Shown one piece after another: positions 38,873 to 49,469 of a DNA stretch of 64,000 bases (position 1 is the stretch's first letter; the number at the start of each line of letters is the position of its first letter). The position numbers and the translations under genes are program-made. The notes beneath the pieces were generated by a model. The model was not told the origin of the DNA. It did not search any database and saw only the letters and a list, made by a program, of their open reading frames with translations. This stretch comes from Ensifer adhaerens (GTDB lineage Bacteria; Pseudomonadota; Alphaproteobacteria; Rhizobiales; Rhizobiaceae). Where the stretch lies: assembly GCF_020035535.1 (NCBI RefSeq), contig NZ_CP083350.1, forward strand, positions 1,560,501-1,624,500. The letters are read 5' to 3'.

Positions 38873-39030
38873 CCGGTGCCTTTCTGTTCATGCCTTTGCA
38901 GCGGCCGCGAGCGGAACACCACGCGTCTGCGCATCGACTAGCTTTACAAACTTGCATTTGCGCCGGTCATTTAGAGCGCATTTCTCGGCTGTGATGAAAT
39001 AGATTTTCGCCAGCCTACGGAGATTGCACC

Positions 39031-40236
39031 ATGTTCCTTGCCAATACCCACGCCGATTTCGGCCATCCATTGCTGACCGCGGATGCGGATATGCTGTCGC
39101 TGACGGCCGCCGCCAATGTCGAGCAGCAGCTTGCCCGGCGCCCCGACCATCGGCCGACGCCGCTTCATGCCTTGCCCGCTTTGGCGCACGAACTCGACAT
39201 TGCCGGCGTTTTCGTCAAGGACGAGGGTCACCGCCTGGGTCTCGGCAGTTTCAAGGCGCTTGGTGGCTCCTACGCAGTGATCCGGCTGGTGATCGAGGAG
39301 GCGGAACGGCGTCTCGAGCGCAGCATCGGTCTCGACGATCTGGACCGGCCCGAGGTTCGGGCGATCGCCGCCGCCCTGACCTTCGGCTGCGCCACCGATG
39401 GCAATCACGGGCGCTCGGTCGCCATGGGCGCCCGCCTGGTCGGCGCCAAATCGGTGATCTTCGTGCATGCGGGCGTCAGCGAGACTCGCATCGAGGCGAT
39501 CGCCGCCTATGGCGCCGAGATTGTCCGGGTCGCTGGGACCTATGACGATTCCGTTCGCGAGGCGGCGCGGGTCTGTGATGAAAATGGCTGGACCGTCGTC
39601 TCGGACACGACATGGCCCGGCTACGAATACATTCCCGGCCTGGTGATGCAGGGCTACACGGCGCTGCTGAGCGAGGCGTTGCGGCAGATGGAGGAGCCGC
39701 CGACCCATGTGTTCGTGCAGGCGGGCGTCGGCGGCATTGCCGCTGCCACCGCGGGGCATCTGGCACTACGTTATGGCGCGGAGCGTCCGCGTTTCGTCGT
39801 CGTCGATCCGGCACGCGCCGCCTGCCTCTACGAAAGCGCCAGGGCCGGGCATCCCGTCAAGGTGGCGCATGGCGAGGCGACGATCATGGCCATGCTCGAA
39901 TGCTACGAGCCGTCGCTTGTCGCCTGGCGTATCCTGTCCCGCGTCGCCGATGCCTTCATGACCGTCGACGAAGAGGATGCTGTTTCGGTGATGAACCGGT
40001 TGGCACGGCCCGCAGGATCTGACCCGGCGATCGTGTCCGGCGAAAGCGGCGGCGTCGGTCTGGCCGGGTTGCTGGTCGTTGCCCGTGACCCGGCGCTGCG
40101 GGAGGCGCTGGGATTGACGGCCCAATCGCGCGTCTTCGTCATCAATACCGAGGGTGCCACGGACCCCGAGCGTTATGCCGCGCTCGTCGGCTTGTCGCCC
40201 GAGACCGTCGCGAACACATCGAACGAGAGGAGGTGA
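39031..40236 (+). CDS. dpaL: Diaminopropionate ammonia-lyase (PLP)
   Basis: A 401-residue PLP-fold type II enzyme. Lys75 in GLGSFKALGGSYAV is the probable cofactor Lys, and TDGNHGRSVA is the substrate/PLP loop. The phosphate-binding glycines follow in QAGVGGIAAA, with SGESGGVG near the end. These features and the length match diaminopropionate ammonia-lyase, which converts 2,3-diaminopropionate to pyruvate and two ammonia. GGAGA precedes the ATG. The stop lies within the strong ribosome-binding site of the next gene, so the operon is tight. A threonine-dehydratase-like alternative is less likely given DAPAL-specific length and motifs. Confidence 0.88.
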   Translation: MFLANTHADFGHPLLTADADMLSLTAAANVEQQLARRPDHRPTPLHALPALAHELDIAGVFVKDEGHRLGLGSFKALGGSYAVIRLVIEEAERRLERSIGLDDLDRPEVRAIAAALTFGCATDGNHGRSVAMGARLVGAKSVIFVHAGVSETRIEAIAAYGAEIVRVAGTYDDSVREAARVCDENGWTVVSDTTWPGYEYIPGLVMQGYTALLSEALRQMEEPPTHVFVQAGVGGIAAATAGHLALRYGAERPRFVVVDPARAACLYESARAGHPVKVAHGEATIMAMLECYEPSLVAWRILSRVADAFMTVDEEDAVSVMNRLARPAGSDPAIVSGESGGVGLAGLLVVARDPALREALGLTAQSRVFVINTEGATDPERYAALVGLSPETVANTSNERR

Positions 40237-40239
40237 CCC

Positions 40240-41415
40240 ATGGCGAAAATGGATTTTGACCGGCTTGTAACGGACATGACCGCCTGGCGCCGCGACCTGC
40301 ACGCGCATCCGGAATTCGGCTTCGAGGAACAGCGCACCTCATCCTTCGTCGCCGCAAAGCTCAGGGAGTTCGGGCTCGACGAGGTGGTGGAAGGTGTCGG
40401 CGGTACCGGTGTCGTCGGCCGGCTGAAACGTGGCAGCGGCAACCGCGCCATTGCACTTCGGGCCGACATGGATGCGCTGCGGATACCGGAACAGGGAGAG
40501 CTCCCCTACCGCTCGACAAAGCCTGACACCATGCACGCCTGTGGCCATGACGGTCACACGGCCATGCTGCTCGGCGCCGCCAAGATGCTTGCCGAAGACG
40601 GCGGCTTCGATGGTACCGCGTGCTTCATCTTCCAGCCGGCCGAGGAGTGGGGCAAGGGCGCGCTTGCGATGCTCGAAGACGGACTGATGGAGCGATTTCC
40701 TTTTGATGAGATCTACGGCCTGCACAACATGCCGGGGCTGCCGGTCGGCCGCTTCGAAACCCGCGTCGGTGCGATCATGTCGGCGGAGGACAATTTCGAG
40801 ATCGTGCTGAAAGGCGTCGGCGGACACGCGGCGCGGCCGCACTGGGGCAATGAGACGCTGGTCGCCGCCTGCGCCACCGTCGTCAATCTGCAGACGATCG
40901 TCTCGCGCCGCCTGTCGCCGACGGATATCGGTGTCGTCTCGGTCACCGAGCTTTTGACCGACGGCACGCGCAACGCGCTGCCCGGTCTCGCCCGCATCCT
41001 CGGCGATGCCCGCAGTTTCCGCCCGGAGGTCAGCGCCAAGATCGAAGCGGAGATGCGAGTGATCGCCAAGGGTACGGCGGATGCCTATGGCTGCGAGGTC
41101 GAGGTCAACTATACGCGCGAGTTCGTGCCGCTGATCAATGACCCGGCCTTGAGCGGCCACGCCTTTGCTGCGGCCGAAGCGGTGTTCGGCGCCGGGAATG
41201 TCGCAACGGCCGCCGAGCCGATGACCGGCTCGGAGGATTTCGCGCGTTTTCTCGAGCACGTGCCGGGCTGCTTCGTCTTCATCGGCAACGGCGAAGCGTC
41301 GGCGCCGCTGCACAATCCGCGTTACGACTTTAACGACGACGCCCTGATCCTCGGCGCGCGTTACCACGCCGAGATTATCCGCCAGAGACTGGCGCCGGCC
41401 GAAAGCCGGCCATGA
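40240..41415 (+). CDS. M20-family amidohydrolase (hippurate-hydrolase-like)
   Basis: A 391-residue metallohydrolase. Metal ligands are visible in RADMDALRIPEQ, MHACGHDGHTAMLLGAAK and FQPAEEWGKGA; the dimerisation domain has GGHAARPHWGNETLVAA, and PMTGSEDFARF supplies the last ligand. It is a cytoplasmic M20D deacylase of the hippurate/IAA-amino-acid hydrolase type, cleaving an N-acyl amino acid. AGGAGGTGA lies before the ATG. The position between the ammonia-lyase and a second amidohydrolase suggests it releases diaminopropionate or a related amino acid from an N-acyl form (inference). Confidence 0.9.
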   Translation: MAKMDFDRLVTDMTAWRRDLHAHPEFGFEEQRTSSFVAAKLREFGLDEVVEGVGGTGVVGRLKRGSGNRAIALRADMDALRIPEQGELPYRSTKPDTMHACGHDGHTAMLLGAAKMLAEDGGFDGTACFIFQPAEEWGKGALAMLEDGLMERFPFDEIYGLHNMPGLPVGRFETRVGAIMSAEDNFEIVLKGVGGHAARPHWGNETLVAACATVVNLQTIVSRRLSPTDIGVVSVTELLTDGTRNALPGLARILGDARSFRPEVSAKIEAEMRVIAKGTADAYGCEVEVNYTREFVPLINDPALSGHAFAAAEAVFGAGNVATAAEPMTGSEDFARFLEHVPGCFVFIGNGEASAPLHNPRYDFNDDALILGARYHAEIIRQRLAPAESRP

Positions 41416-42683
41416 ACCAAAATCCGCATGAAAGCAGGACTAACATGTCATTTCCTTCTATCGACGCCGCGCGCCTGATCGGGCGCATCCGCGAGCTTGG
41501 CGAAATTGGTCGCGATGCTGAGGGGTGGCTGACCCGGCTGGCCGGCTCCGACAACGACAAGGCCGGTCGAGATCGCCTCGTCGCCTGGATCGAGGCGGCA
41601 GGACTCGACGTTGCGGTCGACCGTGTCGGCAACATCTTCGGCATCTGGCGCGATGGGGGCAATGCCGGGGAAGCGCCGATCATGCTCGGCTCGCACATTG
41701 ATACGGTTATCAATGCCGGCATCTATGACGGATGCTACGGCGTGCTTGCAGCGCTCGAAGTGATCGAGACGTTGAAGGAGCGCGGCGCAGCGCCCGCCCG
41801 GCCGATCGCCGTTGCCGCCTTTACCAACGAGGAGGGCGTGCGTTTTGCGCCCGACATGCTCGGCTCGCTCGCCTATGTCGGCGGCCTGCCGCTGGAGACG
41901 GCGCTCGCGACCATCGGCACGGATGGCTCGTTGCTCGGCGAGGAACTCGAGCGGATTGGCTATGCCGGCAATGTCGAGCCGGGTTTCCTCGAGCCCCATG
42001 CCTATGTCGAGCTTCATATCGAGCAAGGGCCGGTGCTGGAGCGCGAGGGCATGGCGATTGGTGCCGTCGAAAACCTGCAGGGCATCTCCTGGCAGCGCGT
42101 GACGATCGATGGCGTCGCCAACCACGCCGGGACCACACCGATGGCGATGCGCAACGACGCCGGCCTCGCCGCCGCCCGGGTCGGCCTCTTCCTGCGTGAG
42201 CATATCACCCGCTCGAACGCACCGAGTGTCGCGACCATCGGCACCATGCGTTTCGAGCCCGACGCGATCAACGTCATCCCGTCGCGTGCCACCTTCACCG
42301 TCGATCTGCGCGATCCGGACGAGGAACGGTTGCAGGCGCTCGAAACGGCGCTTGCGGACTTCCTTGTCCGTATCGGCGCGGAAGAGGGGGTGACGATCTC
42401 CGTCGAGCGGCTTGCACGCTTCCAGCCGGTGGCCTTCGATCAGGGCATCGTCGCGGCGATCGAATCTTCGGCGAAGGCGCGCGGCCTCAAGAGCCGGCGC
42501 ATGACCTCGGGTGCCGGCCATGATGCCCAGATGATCGCTCGCATCGCGCCGACGGCAATGATCTTCGTTCCGAGCCGCGACGGCATCAGCCACAATCCGC
42601 GTGAACACACGGAGCCGGATGAGCTCGTCGCCGGCGCCAACGTGCTGCTGGATGTGGTCGAGCGGATGGTGAGTGGTCGCTAG
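41412..42683 (+). CDS. Zn-dependent N-carbamoyl/ureido amidohydrolase (M20C, HyuC/AllC-like)
   Basis: A 423-residue metallohydrolase. GSHIDTVINAGIYDGCYGVLAAL holds the metal-binding HxD and D; FTNEEGVRF gives the EE pair; ELHIEQGPVLE and ANHAGTTPMAMRND follow; the last ligand is in ISHNPREHTEPDE. This set belongs to the N-carbamoyl-L-amino acid hydrolase, allantoate and beta-ureidopropionase family. The ATG at 41412 overlaps the previous stop; the ATG at 41445 is also possible. It is last in the dpaL operon. A broken copy of its C-terminal part lies at 43550-43745. Confidence 0.9.
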   Translation: MNQNPHESRTNMSFPSIDAARLIGRIRELGEIGRDAEGWLTRLAGSDNDKAGRDRLVAWIEAAGLDVAVDRVGNIFGIWRDGGNAGEAPIMLGSHIDTVINAGIYDGCYGVLAALEVIETLKERGAAPARPIAVAAFTNEEGVRFAPDMLGSLAYVGGLPLETALATIGTDGSLLGEELERIGYAGNVEPGFLEPHAYVELHIEQGPVLEREGMAIGAVENLQGISWQRVTIDGVANHAGTTPMAMRNDAGLAAARVGLFLREHITRSNAPSVATIGTMRFEPDAINVIPSRATFTVDLRDPDEERLQALETALADFLVRIGAEEGVTISVERLARFQPVAFDQGIVAAIESSAKARGLKSRRMTSGAGHDAQMIARIAPTAMIFVPSRDGISHNPREHTEPDELVAGANVLLDVVERMVSGR

Positions 42684-42744
42684 AGGGGTGACAGGGACGT
42701 TGCGCGTTCGTTGATTGAACGGGTCAACATCGCGCCTCCCTCTA

Positions 42745-42840
42745 CCCCGTCATGCCCGGGCTTGGCCTGAGCATCCAGACACAGACGTTCGTGCGTCCGC
42801 GATAAGCAGCGCACGTCATCCTGCGGCGCGACGAAGCAGG
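42745..42840. repeat. Alphaproteobacterial-type intergenic repeat
   Basis: The spacer contains CCCCGTCATGCCCGGGC, then CTGAGCATCCAGACA and later CACGTCATCCTGCGGCGCGA. Phrases of this sort occur in palindromic intergenic repeats of rhizobia. There is no gene in 42684-42847 apart from this. Confidence 0.5.
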
Positions 42841-42847
42841 CATCCCT

Positions 42848-43384
42848 TCAAGGCTCTCTTTTCGTGTGACCTGCGCTTTTGCGGGATCCTGCATCGCTCT
42901 TCTGTCCGGTGGAAGACTCTGGCCCGCTCTCCTCGGCAGGCTCTTCCGGTGTCCGGCGGAAAAGGTTGAGGAAACTGCTGCCGCCGTGCCATACGCTGCC
43001 GGTAGGTCCGTAATCCCGCCCGTCGCGCGTAGAGGATGAGTGGCGCTCGCTATTTCCGCCAGTCAGGCCGCTGTCGTCTATGACGCCGCCTCCGCCACCT
43101 GCGCCGGTCCCGCCGGGCACTTCGCCCACGCCACTACCATCGCCGGAGCCCCAATCGCCGCCACCCGCTGTACCGTTGCTTCCGCCACCCTCGACGTTTT
43201 CGCCACCTTGGTCGCCGCCGCCCGTGCCATTTTCACCATTCCCGCCGCCGGCCTCGGTGTCCTCCGCATGGGCTACGGAAATCCAGGAAAGGCCGTCGGC
43301 AAAACGCCCGTCGCACGGGAGGTCACCGGCGAGTGCAAGGGCTCCGATCGTCAGAGCCGTCAGTCTCAGCAGGCGTGACCTCAA
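42848..43384 (-). CDS. Exported Gly/Asp-rich protein, paralogue of the subtilase N-terminal region
   Basis: A 178-residue protein without a protease domain. It has a signal peptide ending near SVAHAED, a Gly/Asp/Asn-rich linker of about 90 residues, then SVWHGGSSFLNLFRRTPEEP. The order, and ISVAHAED against VSAAQADD or FLNLFRRTPEE against LFDLFRRAPEK, show kinship with residues 1-95 of the subtilase at 35473-36867. Both genes use a TTG start, here with AGGAG seven bases ahead. The chain stops soon after the LFRR block. It may be a truncated duplicate or a working stand-alone domain; composition-rich sequence makes homology over the linker itself uncertain. Confidence 0.7.
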   Translation of the reverse strand: MRSRLLRLTALTIGALALAGDLPCDGRFADGLSWISVAHAEDTEAGGGNGENGTGGGDQGGENVEGGGSNGTAGGGDWGSGDGSGVGEVPGGTGAGGGGGVIDDSGLTGGNSERHSSSTRDGRDYGPTGSVWHGGSSFLNLFRRTPEEPAEESGPESSTGQKSDAGSRKSAGHTKREP

Positions 43385-43483
43385 GTCTTTACTCCTTGTG
43401 CGAACGGCGTTCTTGCGCCGTTCTGCAAGACCTTCTGCGCGGCAGAGGACGGCAACTCATCGCGAATGAATTTCGCCGACAGC

Positions 43484-43520
43484 GACTTTTGCGCGAGCTT
43501 TGCATACCGCTCAATCGATG
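43484..43520 (-). promoter_or_regulatory. Upstream block shared with the subtilase gene
   Basis: This block, 100 bp ahead of the TTG start, matches 36936-36972 at about 29 of 37 positions. It is thus the likely promoter or control region that was duplicated together with the gene. Confidence 0.45.
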
Positions 43521-43549
43521 CGGGGGCAAGTTGTTCGGGTGCCAGGCGA

Positions 43550-43745
43550 AGTGGTGCGCAAGGTGCGGGGCCTATGGCGGCCGCGACGCCCACAGGATTG
43601 CCCGCATCGCCCCGACAGCGGCGAACTTCCTACCCCGCCGCGATGGCGTCGGCCACAATCCGCGCGGACATACGGAGCCGCATGACCTTTTGCTGATGCG
43701 AGCGCGCTCCTCGATGGGATCGAGCGGATGGCGCGCGCTCGCCCC
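43550..43745 (+). pseudogene. Frameshifted remnant of the ureido amidohydrolase C-terminus
   Basis: One frame reads GGRDAHRIARIAPTAANF, then RRDGVGHNPRGHTEPHDLL. This mirrors GHDAQMIARIAPTAMIF and SRDGISHNPREHTEPDEL of the intact hydrolase at 41412-42683. A shift near 43695 moves the homology to ASALLDGIERMA, which matches ANVLLDVVERMV. Upstream, a third frame holds traces of the preceding segment (RRSGAQGAG). The N-terminal two-thirds is absent, so it cannot make a working enzyme. It fills most of the 480-bp gap between the paralogue gene and thiC. Confidence 0.78.
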
Positions 43746-43823
43746 TCCGAACATGACGGAGGATGAGGCCGTTGGCGATCACCGCTTCCCCTTCCGGGGC
43801 GCGGGACGGAAGTCCTGCACGAA

Positions 43824-43851
43824 CTGAAGGGGCCGTGACTGGCCCCTTCAG
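43824..43851. terminator. Terminator hairpin downstream of thiC
   Basis: CTGAAGGGGCC and GGCCCCTTCAG form an 11-bp stem with a 6-base loop, 14 bp past the thiC stop. It closes the thiC transcript and may also stop reading from the other side. Confidence 0.75.
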
Positions 43852-43865
43852 CGTGTCTTTGCCGT

Positions 43866-45900
<2,035 letters not shown>

Positions 45901-46005
45901 TGAATGCCTAGATCATAGCCATCGATCGGCCCGGGACGTCAAGCGTGAATTCGCCTGTCGATGAAGATGCACCCAATACGTGTGCTTGCGGAAGTGAGTT
46001 TGGTG

Positions 46006-47370
46006 CTAGCGGTCGGCCTTTTCCGGCGCTGCCCGCTCGGCGTAGTCGGAACGGTTGATGCCGTGGCGCTGGAGCTTGTCGTAAAAGGTCTTGCGCGGAA
46101 TGCCGAGCGCCTCGATCGTCGCCTTGACGTCGCCGCGTTGGGCGCGCAGTGCCTCCTTCAGGATTTCCGCCTCATAGCGTTCGAGCCGCTCCGGCAGCGC
46201 AAATCCGGGCTGTTGGGCGGGGGCAACCGGCTGTCCGAGTGGGCCCTCGACGCCGAGCGCCACGCGTTCGGCAAAGTGCGAGAGTTCGCGCACGTTGCCG
46301 GGCCAGGCATGGGTCATCAGGTGCTGTTGCACCACCGGCGAGATCATGGGTACGTCGCGCCTGAAGCGCTCGGCTGCCCGGGTCAGGAAGTGCGAGAACA
46401 GCAGCGGGATATCGTCGCGGCGTTCGCGCAGAGGAGGGATCGATAGCGTCACAACGTTCAATCTGAAGTAGAGATCTTCGCGGAAATCGCCGCGCTCAGC
46501 CGGATTGCCGAGATCGATCTTGGCGGCAGCGATGACGCGGATATCGACCGGTCGCACCTGGTTGGTGCCGAGTGGCGTGATCTCGCGCGCTTCCAAAACA
46601 CGCAGCATCTTCACCTGCGTTGCCGGCGGCATCGCCTCGATCTCGTCGAGAAACAGCGTACCGCCGCTCGCATGTTCTATCCGGCCGATGCGCTTCTTCA
46701 ACGCGCCGGTAAAGGCGCCCTGTTCGTGGCCGAAGAGTTCGCTTTCGATTACCGTTTCCGGCAAGGCACCGCAGTTGAGCGCCACGAAATTGCCGTTACG
46801 GCGCCGGCTCCAATTGTGAAGCAGCGTCGCCACCACCTCCTTGCCGCTGCCGGTTTCACCGGCGACGAGCACGTCCACATCGGTATCGGCAATATGCCGG
46901 ATCGTCTGGCGCAACCGTTCCATGACCGGGGTCTGGCCGATCAGCGGCAGGCTGTCTCCGGCTGTCTCCGCGGCTCGTTTCAGCGCGCGGTTCTCCATGA
47001 CGAGCCGCCGCTTTTCAAGCGCACGGCGCACGCTCTGTACCAGCCGGTCGGCGGCAAAGGGTTTTGGGATGAAGTCGTAGACGCCGTCCTGCAAAGCCTG
47101 CACCGCCATCGGGATATCGCCATGGCCGGTCACCAGGATCACCGGCAGGTCCGCGTCGAAGGCTTCGATGCGGCGGAAGAAGGCCAGGCCGTCGATGCCC
47201 GGCATGCGGATATCGCTGACGACGATGCCGTCGAAATTCGCGTCGAGCGTCTTCAACGCCTCGACGGCGCTGGCGAACGGGGCGACGGTGAGGCCGGCGA
47301 GTTCCAGTGTCTGCGTCATCGCCTTGCGCAGGTGGTTGTCGTCGTCGACGAGATAGACGGTCGGCTGCAT
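46006..47370 (-). CDS. dctD: C4-dicarboxylate response regulator DctD (sigma-54 activator)
   Basis: A 454-residue NtrC-type activator. The receiver has DDDN near residue 9-12 and phosphorylatable Asp53 in [11 protein letters not shown]. The central AAA+ domain has Walker A GETGSGKE, the sigma-54-contact GAFTGA and Walker [13 protein letters not shown]; the C-terminal helix-turn-helix is [20 protein letters not shown]. Phosphorylated by DctB, it binds upstream of dctA and starts sigma-54 transcription. The start is 3 bp after the dctB stop. Assignment is firm because of the divergent dctA and visible sigma-54 promoter. Confidence 0.96.
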   Translation of the reverse strand: MQPTVYLVDDDNHLRKAMTQTLELAGLTVAPFASAVEALKTLDANFDGIVVSDIRMPGIDGLAFFRRIEAFDADLPVILVTGHGDIPMAVQALQDGVYDFIPKPFAADRLVQSVRRALEKRRLVMENRALKRAAETAGDSLPLIGQTPVMERLRQTIRHIADTDVDVLVAGETGSGKEVVATLLHNWSRRRNGNFVALNCGALPETVIESELFGHEQGAFTGALKKRIGRIEHASGGTLFLDEIEAMPPATQVKMLRVLEAREITPLGTNQVRPVDIRVIAAAKIDLGNPAERGDFREDLYFRLNVVTLSIPPLRERRDDIPLLFSHFLTRAAERFRRDVPMISPVVQQHLMTHAWPGNVRELSHFAERVALGVEGPLGQPVAPAQQPGFALPERLERYEAEILKEALRAQRGDVKATIEALGIPRKTFYDKLQRHGINRSDYAERAAPEKADR

Positions 47371-47373
47371 CGC

Positions 47374-49242
47374 TCAGGCCCTCTTCAGGCGAACCGTGAA
47401 GACGGTGCCCTTGTCGCTGGTTTCGACGGTGATCTCGCCGCCATAATCGGCAACGATCTCCTTGGAGATGGCAAGTCCGAGGCCGAGCCCTTCGTCCTTG
47501 GAGGTGTTGAACGGGGTGAACAGGTCCTCGCGGATATGCTGGGGAATGCCGGGGCCGTTGTCGGCGACAACAAGCGAAACGGTGCCAGAGGGGTCGTCCG
47601 CGCAGTGCACGCGGATCTCGGCATCGCCGCGCGTACCCAGCGCTTCCAGCGCATTTTGCAGCAGATTGATCAGCACTTGTTCGAGGCGGATGCGGCTGCC
47701 GTAAACGCTGAGCCCGTTTTCCGGCAGGTCGATGACGATCGCATCCATGCGGCCGGCAAACCGGCTGCGCAGCAGCATCAGCGCACCCTCGATCACCTCG
47801 CGCATGGGGGTCGGCTCGGCGACGAAGCGGCCCTTGCGGGCAAAGCTGCGCAGCTCGTCGGTGATAGCGCCGACCCGTTCGGTGAGTTCGGCGATGCTGG
47901 CGAGGTTCTCCACCGCCGTTTGCTGCTGGCCACGGTCGAGGAAGGTACGGGCATTGTCGGCATAGGCGCGGATGGTGGCAACTGGCTGGTTGATTTCGTG
48001 GGCAACGCCGGCCGCCACCTGGCCGAGGATCGCCAGCCGGTTCGCCTGAACCAGTTCCTGCTGCACCGCCTGGAGTTTCTCACCGGTGCGCCTGTGGTCG
48101 GCGATCTCCGTTTCGAGATGATCGCGAGCGAGGCTGAGGTCCTGCGTTCGTTCTGCCACGCGCCGCTCCAGTTCGTCGCGGGCGACGCGCTCCCGCGCTG
48201 CGACCAGCTTCAGGGCCTGGCGTCGGCGCAGAAGGAAAGCGGCGAGCGCCAGCAGCGGCACGAGGACGGCGAGCGCGATCAGCCGGGCCTCGCGGGTTGC
48301 CGCGGAGATCGCGCCATCGAGCGGTGCCAGCTGTTCGAGCCGCCAACTCGTGGTCGGAACCATGGTTTCAACCCGCAGGAACCGCTGCTCGCTGTCGCCC
48401 GGCAACAGCGCGCGCAATTCGCTGGAGCCGTCGCTTGTCGGCTCGATGTCGCGGAAGGGCAGCGGCAGCAGCGAGGCATCGCCGAATTGCAGGCTGTCGC
48501 GGATGGCGGCGACGCGATCGCGCGGAATGGTTCTCGTCGTCATGAACCGCCAAGAGGGGAAGCTGGTGATCAGCACGATGCCGCGCCGGTCTGTGACATA
48601 GACGGGCTTGCCGGAGGCGAGCCATTCGGCCTCCACATCGTCGAACTCGAGCTTGGCGACGACAACGCCAATCGGGCCGTCAGGACCCTGGACCCGACGC
48701 GAAATGTAGAGGCCCGGCCGCTTGCTGACCGTGCCCATCGCGAAATGCTCGGCCTTGCCGTCGCGCATCGCCATGCGGAAATATTCGCGGAAAGCGTAGT
48801 CGTTGCCGACAAAGCTCGTTGGCTCGCGCCAGTTGCTGGCGGCGACGGCCACACCGTCGGGGTCGATCACGTAGATGACGGCGGCATCCGTGTTGGCCGC
48901 AAGCGCCTGCAGCTTCTCGTTCAGCCGTTGCAGCGCCTGGCCGTCGCGGGTCGAAAGGGCGGCCTTCACCTCGACGTCGTCGGCCAGCACCAGCGGCGTC
49001 GAGCGTTGGCGTTCGAGCACGGCGCGCAACAGCGAGGCCTTCAGATTGGCATCGATCCGGCTTTGGGCGTCGACCATATCGAGCGCCTGGTTGCGCCCGT
49101 ATTCGCCGGCGAACAGAAGGCCGGCGACGAGCAGCGCCAGAGCGAGGCCGGCAAAGGCAAGCCAGGTACGGCGCATGGACTGGTCGAGATCTGCCAGGTT
49201 GAGGGGCGCGGATAGGGCATTGAACATGGCCTGATTGTGCAT
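47374..49242 (-). CDS. dctB: C4-dicarboxylate sensor kinase DctB
   Basis: A 622-residue membrane kinase, close to the known S. meliloti DctB length. Helix 1 ([20 protein letters not shown]) leads to a long periplasmic double-PAS-like sensor (with [17 protein letters not shown] and [12 protein letters not shown]), then helix 2 ([18 protein letters not shown]), a coiled coil and the kinase core. The His box is [16 protein letters not shown], and the ATPase domain has [10 protein letters not shown] and DNGPGIP. ATG at 49242 is preferred; 49227 is an alternative. It senses succinate, fumarate or malate together with DctA. Confidence 0.96.
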   Translation of the reverse strand: MHNQAMFNALSAPLNLADLDQSMRRTWLAFAGLALALLVAGLLFAGEYGRNQALDMVDAQSRIDANLKASLLRAVLERQRSTPLVLADDVEVKAALSTRDGQALQRLNEKLQALAANTDAAVIYVIDPDGVAVAASNWREPTSFVGNDYAFREYFRMAMRDGKAEHFAMGTVSKRPGLYISRRVQGPDGPIGVVVAKLEFDDVEAEWLASGKPVYVTDRRGIVLITSFPSWRFMTTRTIPRDRVAAIRDSLQFGDASLLPLPFRDIEPTSDGSSELRALLPGDSEQRFLRVETMVPTTSWRLEQLAPLDGAISAATREARLIALAVLVPLLALAAFLLRRRQALKLVAARERVARDELERRVAERTQDLSLARDHLETEIADHRRTGEKLQAVQQELVQANRLAILGQVAAGVAHEINQPVATIRAYADNARTFLDRGQQQTAVENLASIAELTERVGAITDELRSFARKGRFVAEPTPMREVIEGALMLLRSRFAGRMDAIVIDLPENGLSVYGSRIRLEQVLINLLQNALEALGTRGDAEIRVHCADDPSGTVSLVVADNGPGIPQHIREDLFTPFNTSKDEGLGLGLAISKEIVADYGGEITVETSDKGTVFTVRLKRA

Positions 49243-49268
49243 TTTTTCGCTCAGGCTTCCAGACCATC

Positions 49269-49318
49269 TGTGCGGAAATCCGCTCAACTCTTTGTGCGTG
49301 TCGCGCCACGCGCACAAA
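49269..49318 (+). promoter_or_regulatory. Tandem DctD binding sites (upstream activating sequence)
   Basis: Two inverted repeats lie 43-108 bp before the sigma-54 element. The first is TGTGCGGAAATCCGCTCA (49269-49286), close to the S. meliloti DctD site. The second pairs TTTGTGCG with CGCACAAA over 49291-49318. They are placed for DctD bound upstream of dctA. Confidence 0.8.
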
Positions 49319-49360
49319 CATCCTCATGGATTCAATGGCTTGTCTACTGTTCCGGAGAAC

Positions 49361-49376
49361 TGGCACGCCCGTTGCA
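49361..49376 (+). promoter_or_regulatory. Sigma-54 promoter of dctA
   Basis: TGGCACGCCCGTTGCA is a textbook -24/-12 element (TGGCAC-N5-TTGC), 94 bp before the dctA start. It agrees with the DctD activator encoded next door. Confidence 0.93.
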
Positions 49377-49469
49377 GATGACATCCTCATGACAGCCCGA
49401 GCTGTCGCGCATCGGAAATTGACCCGGGAGGCCCGGCATGACGCCGGACTGGGTCCAGTGGAGGATCTC

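Noticed and set aside
42813..42848. Possible third, vestigial copy of the subtilase start (TTG at the stop of the short paralogue, reading MKGCLLRRAAG)
   Set aside because: A 14-base match to the subtilase start region is striking, but the frame closes after 11 codons and falls in a common intergenic repeat, so chance is likely.
46672..49215. Long open plus-strand frame opposite dctD/dctB
   Set aside because: It has no family motifs and mirrors strong codon bias of two well-supported genes on the other strand; GC-rich DNA often yields such antisense frames.
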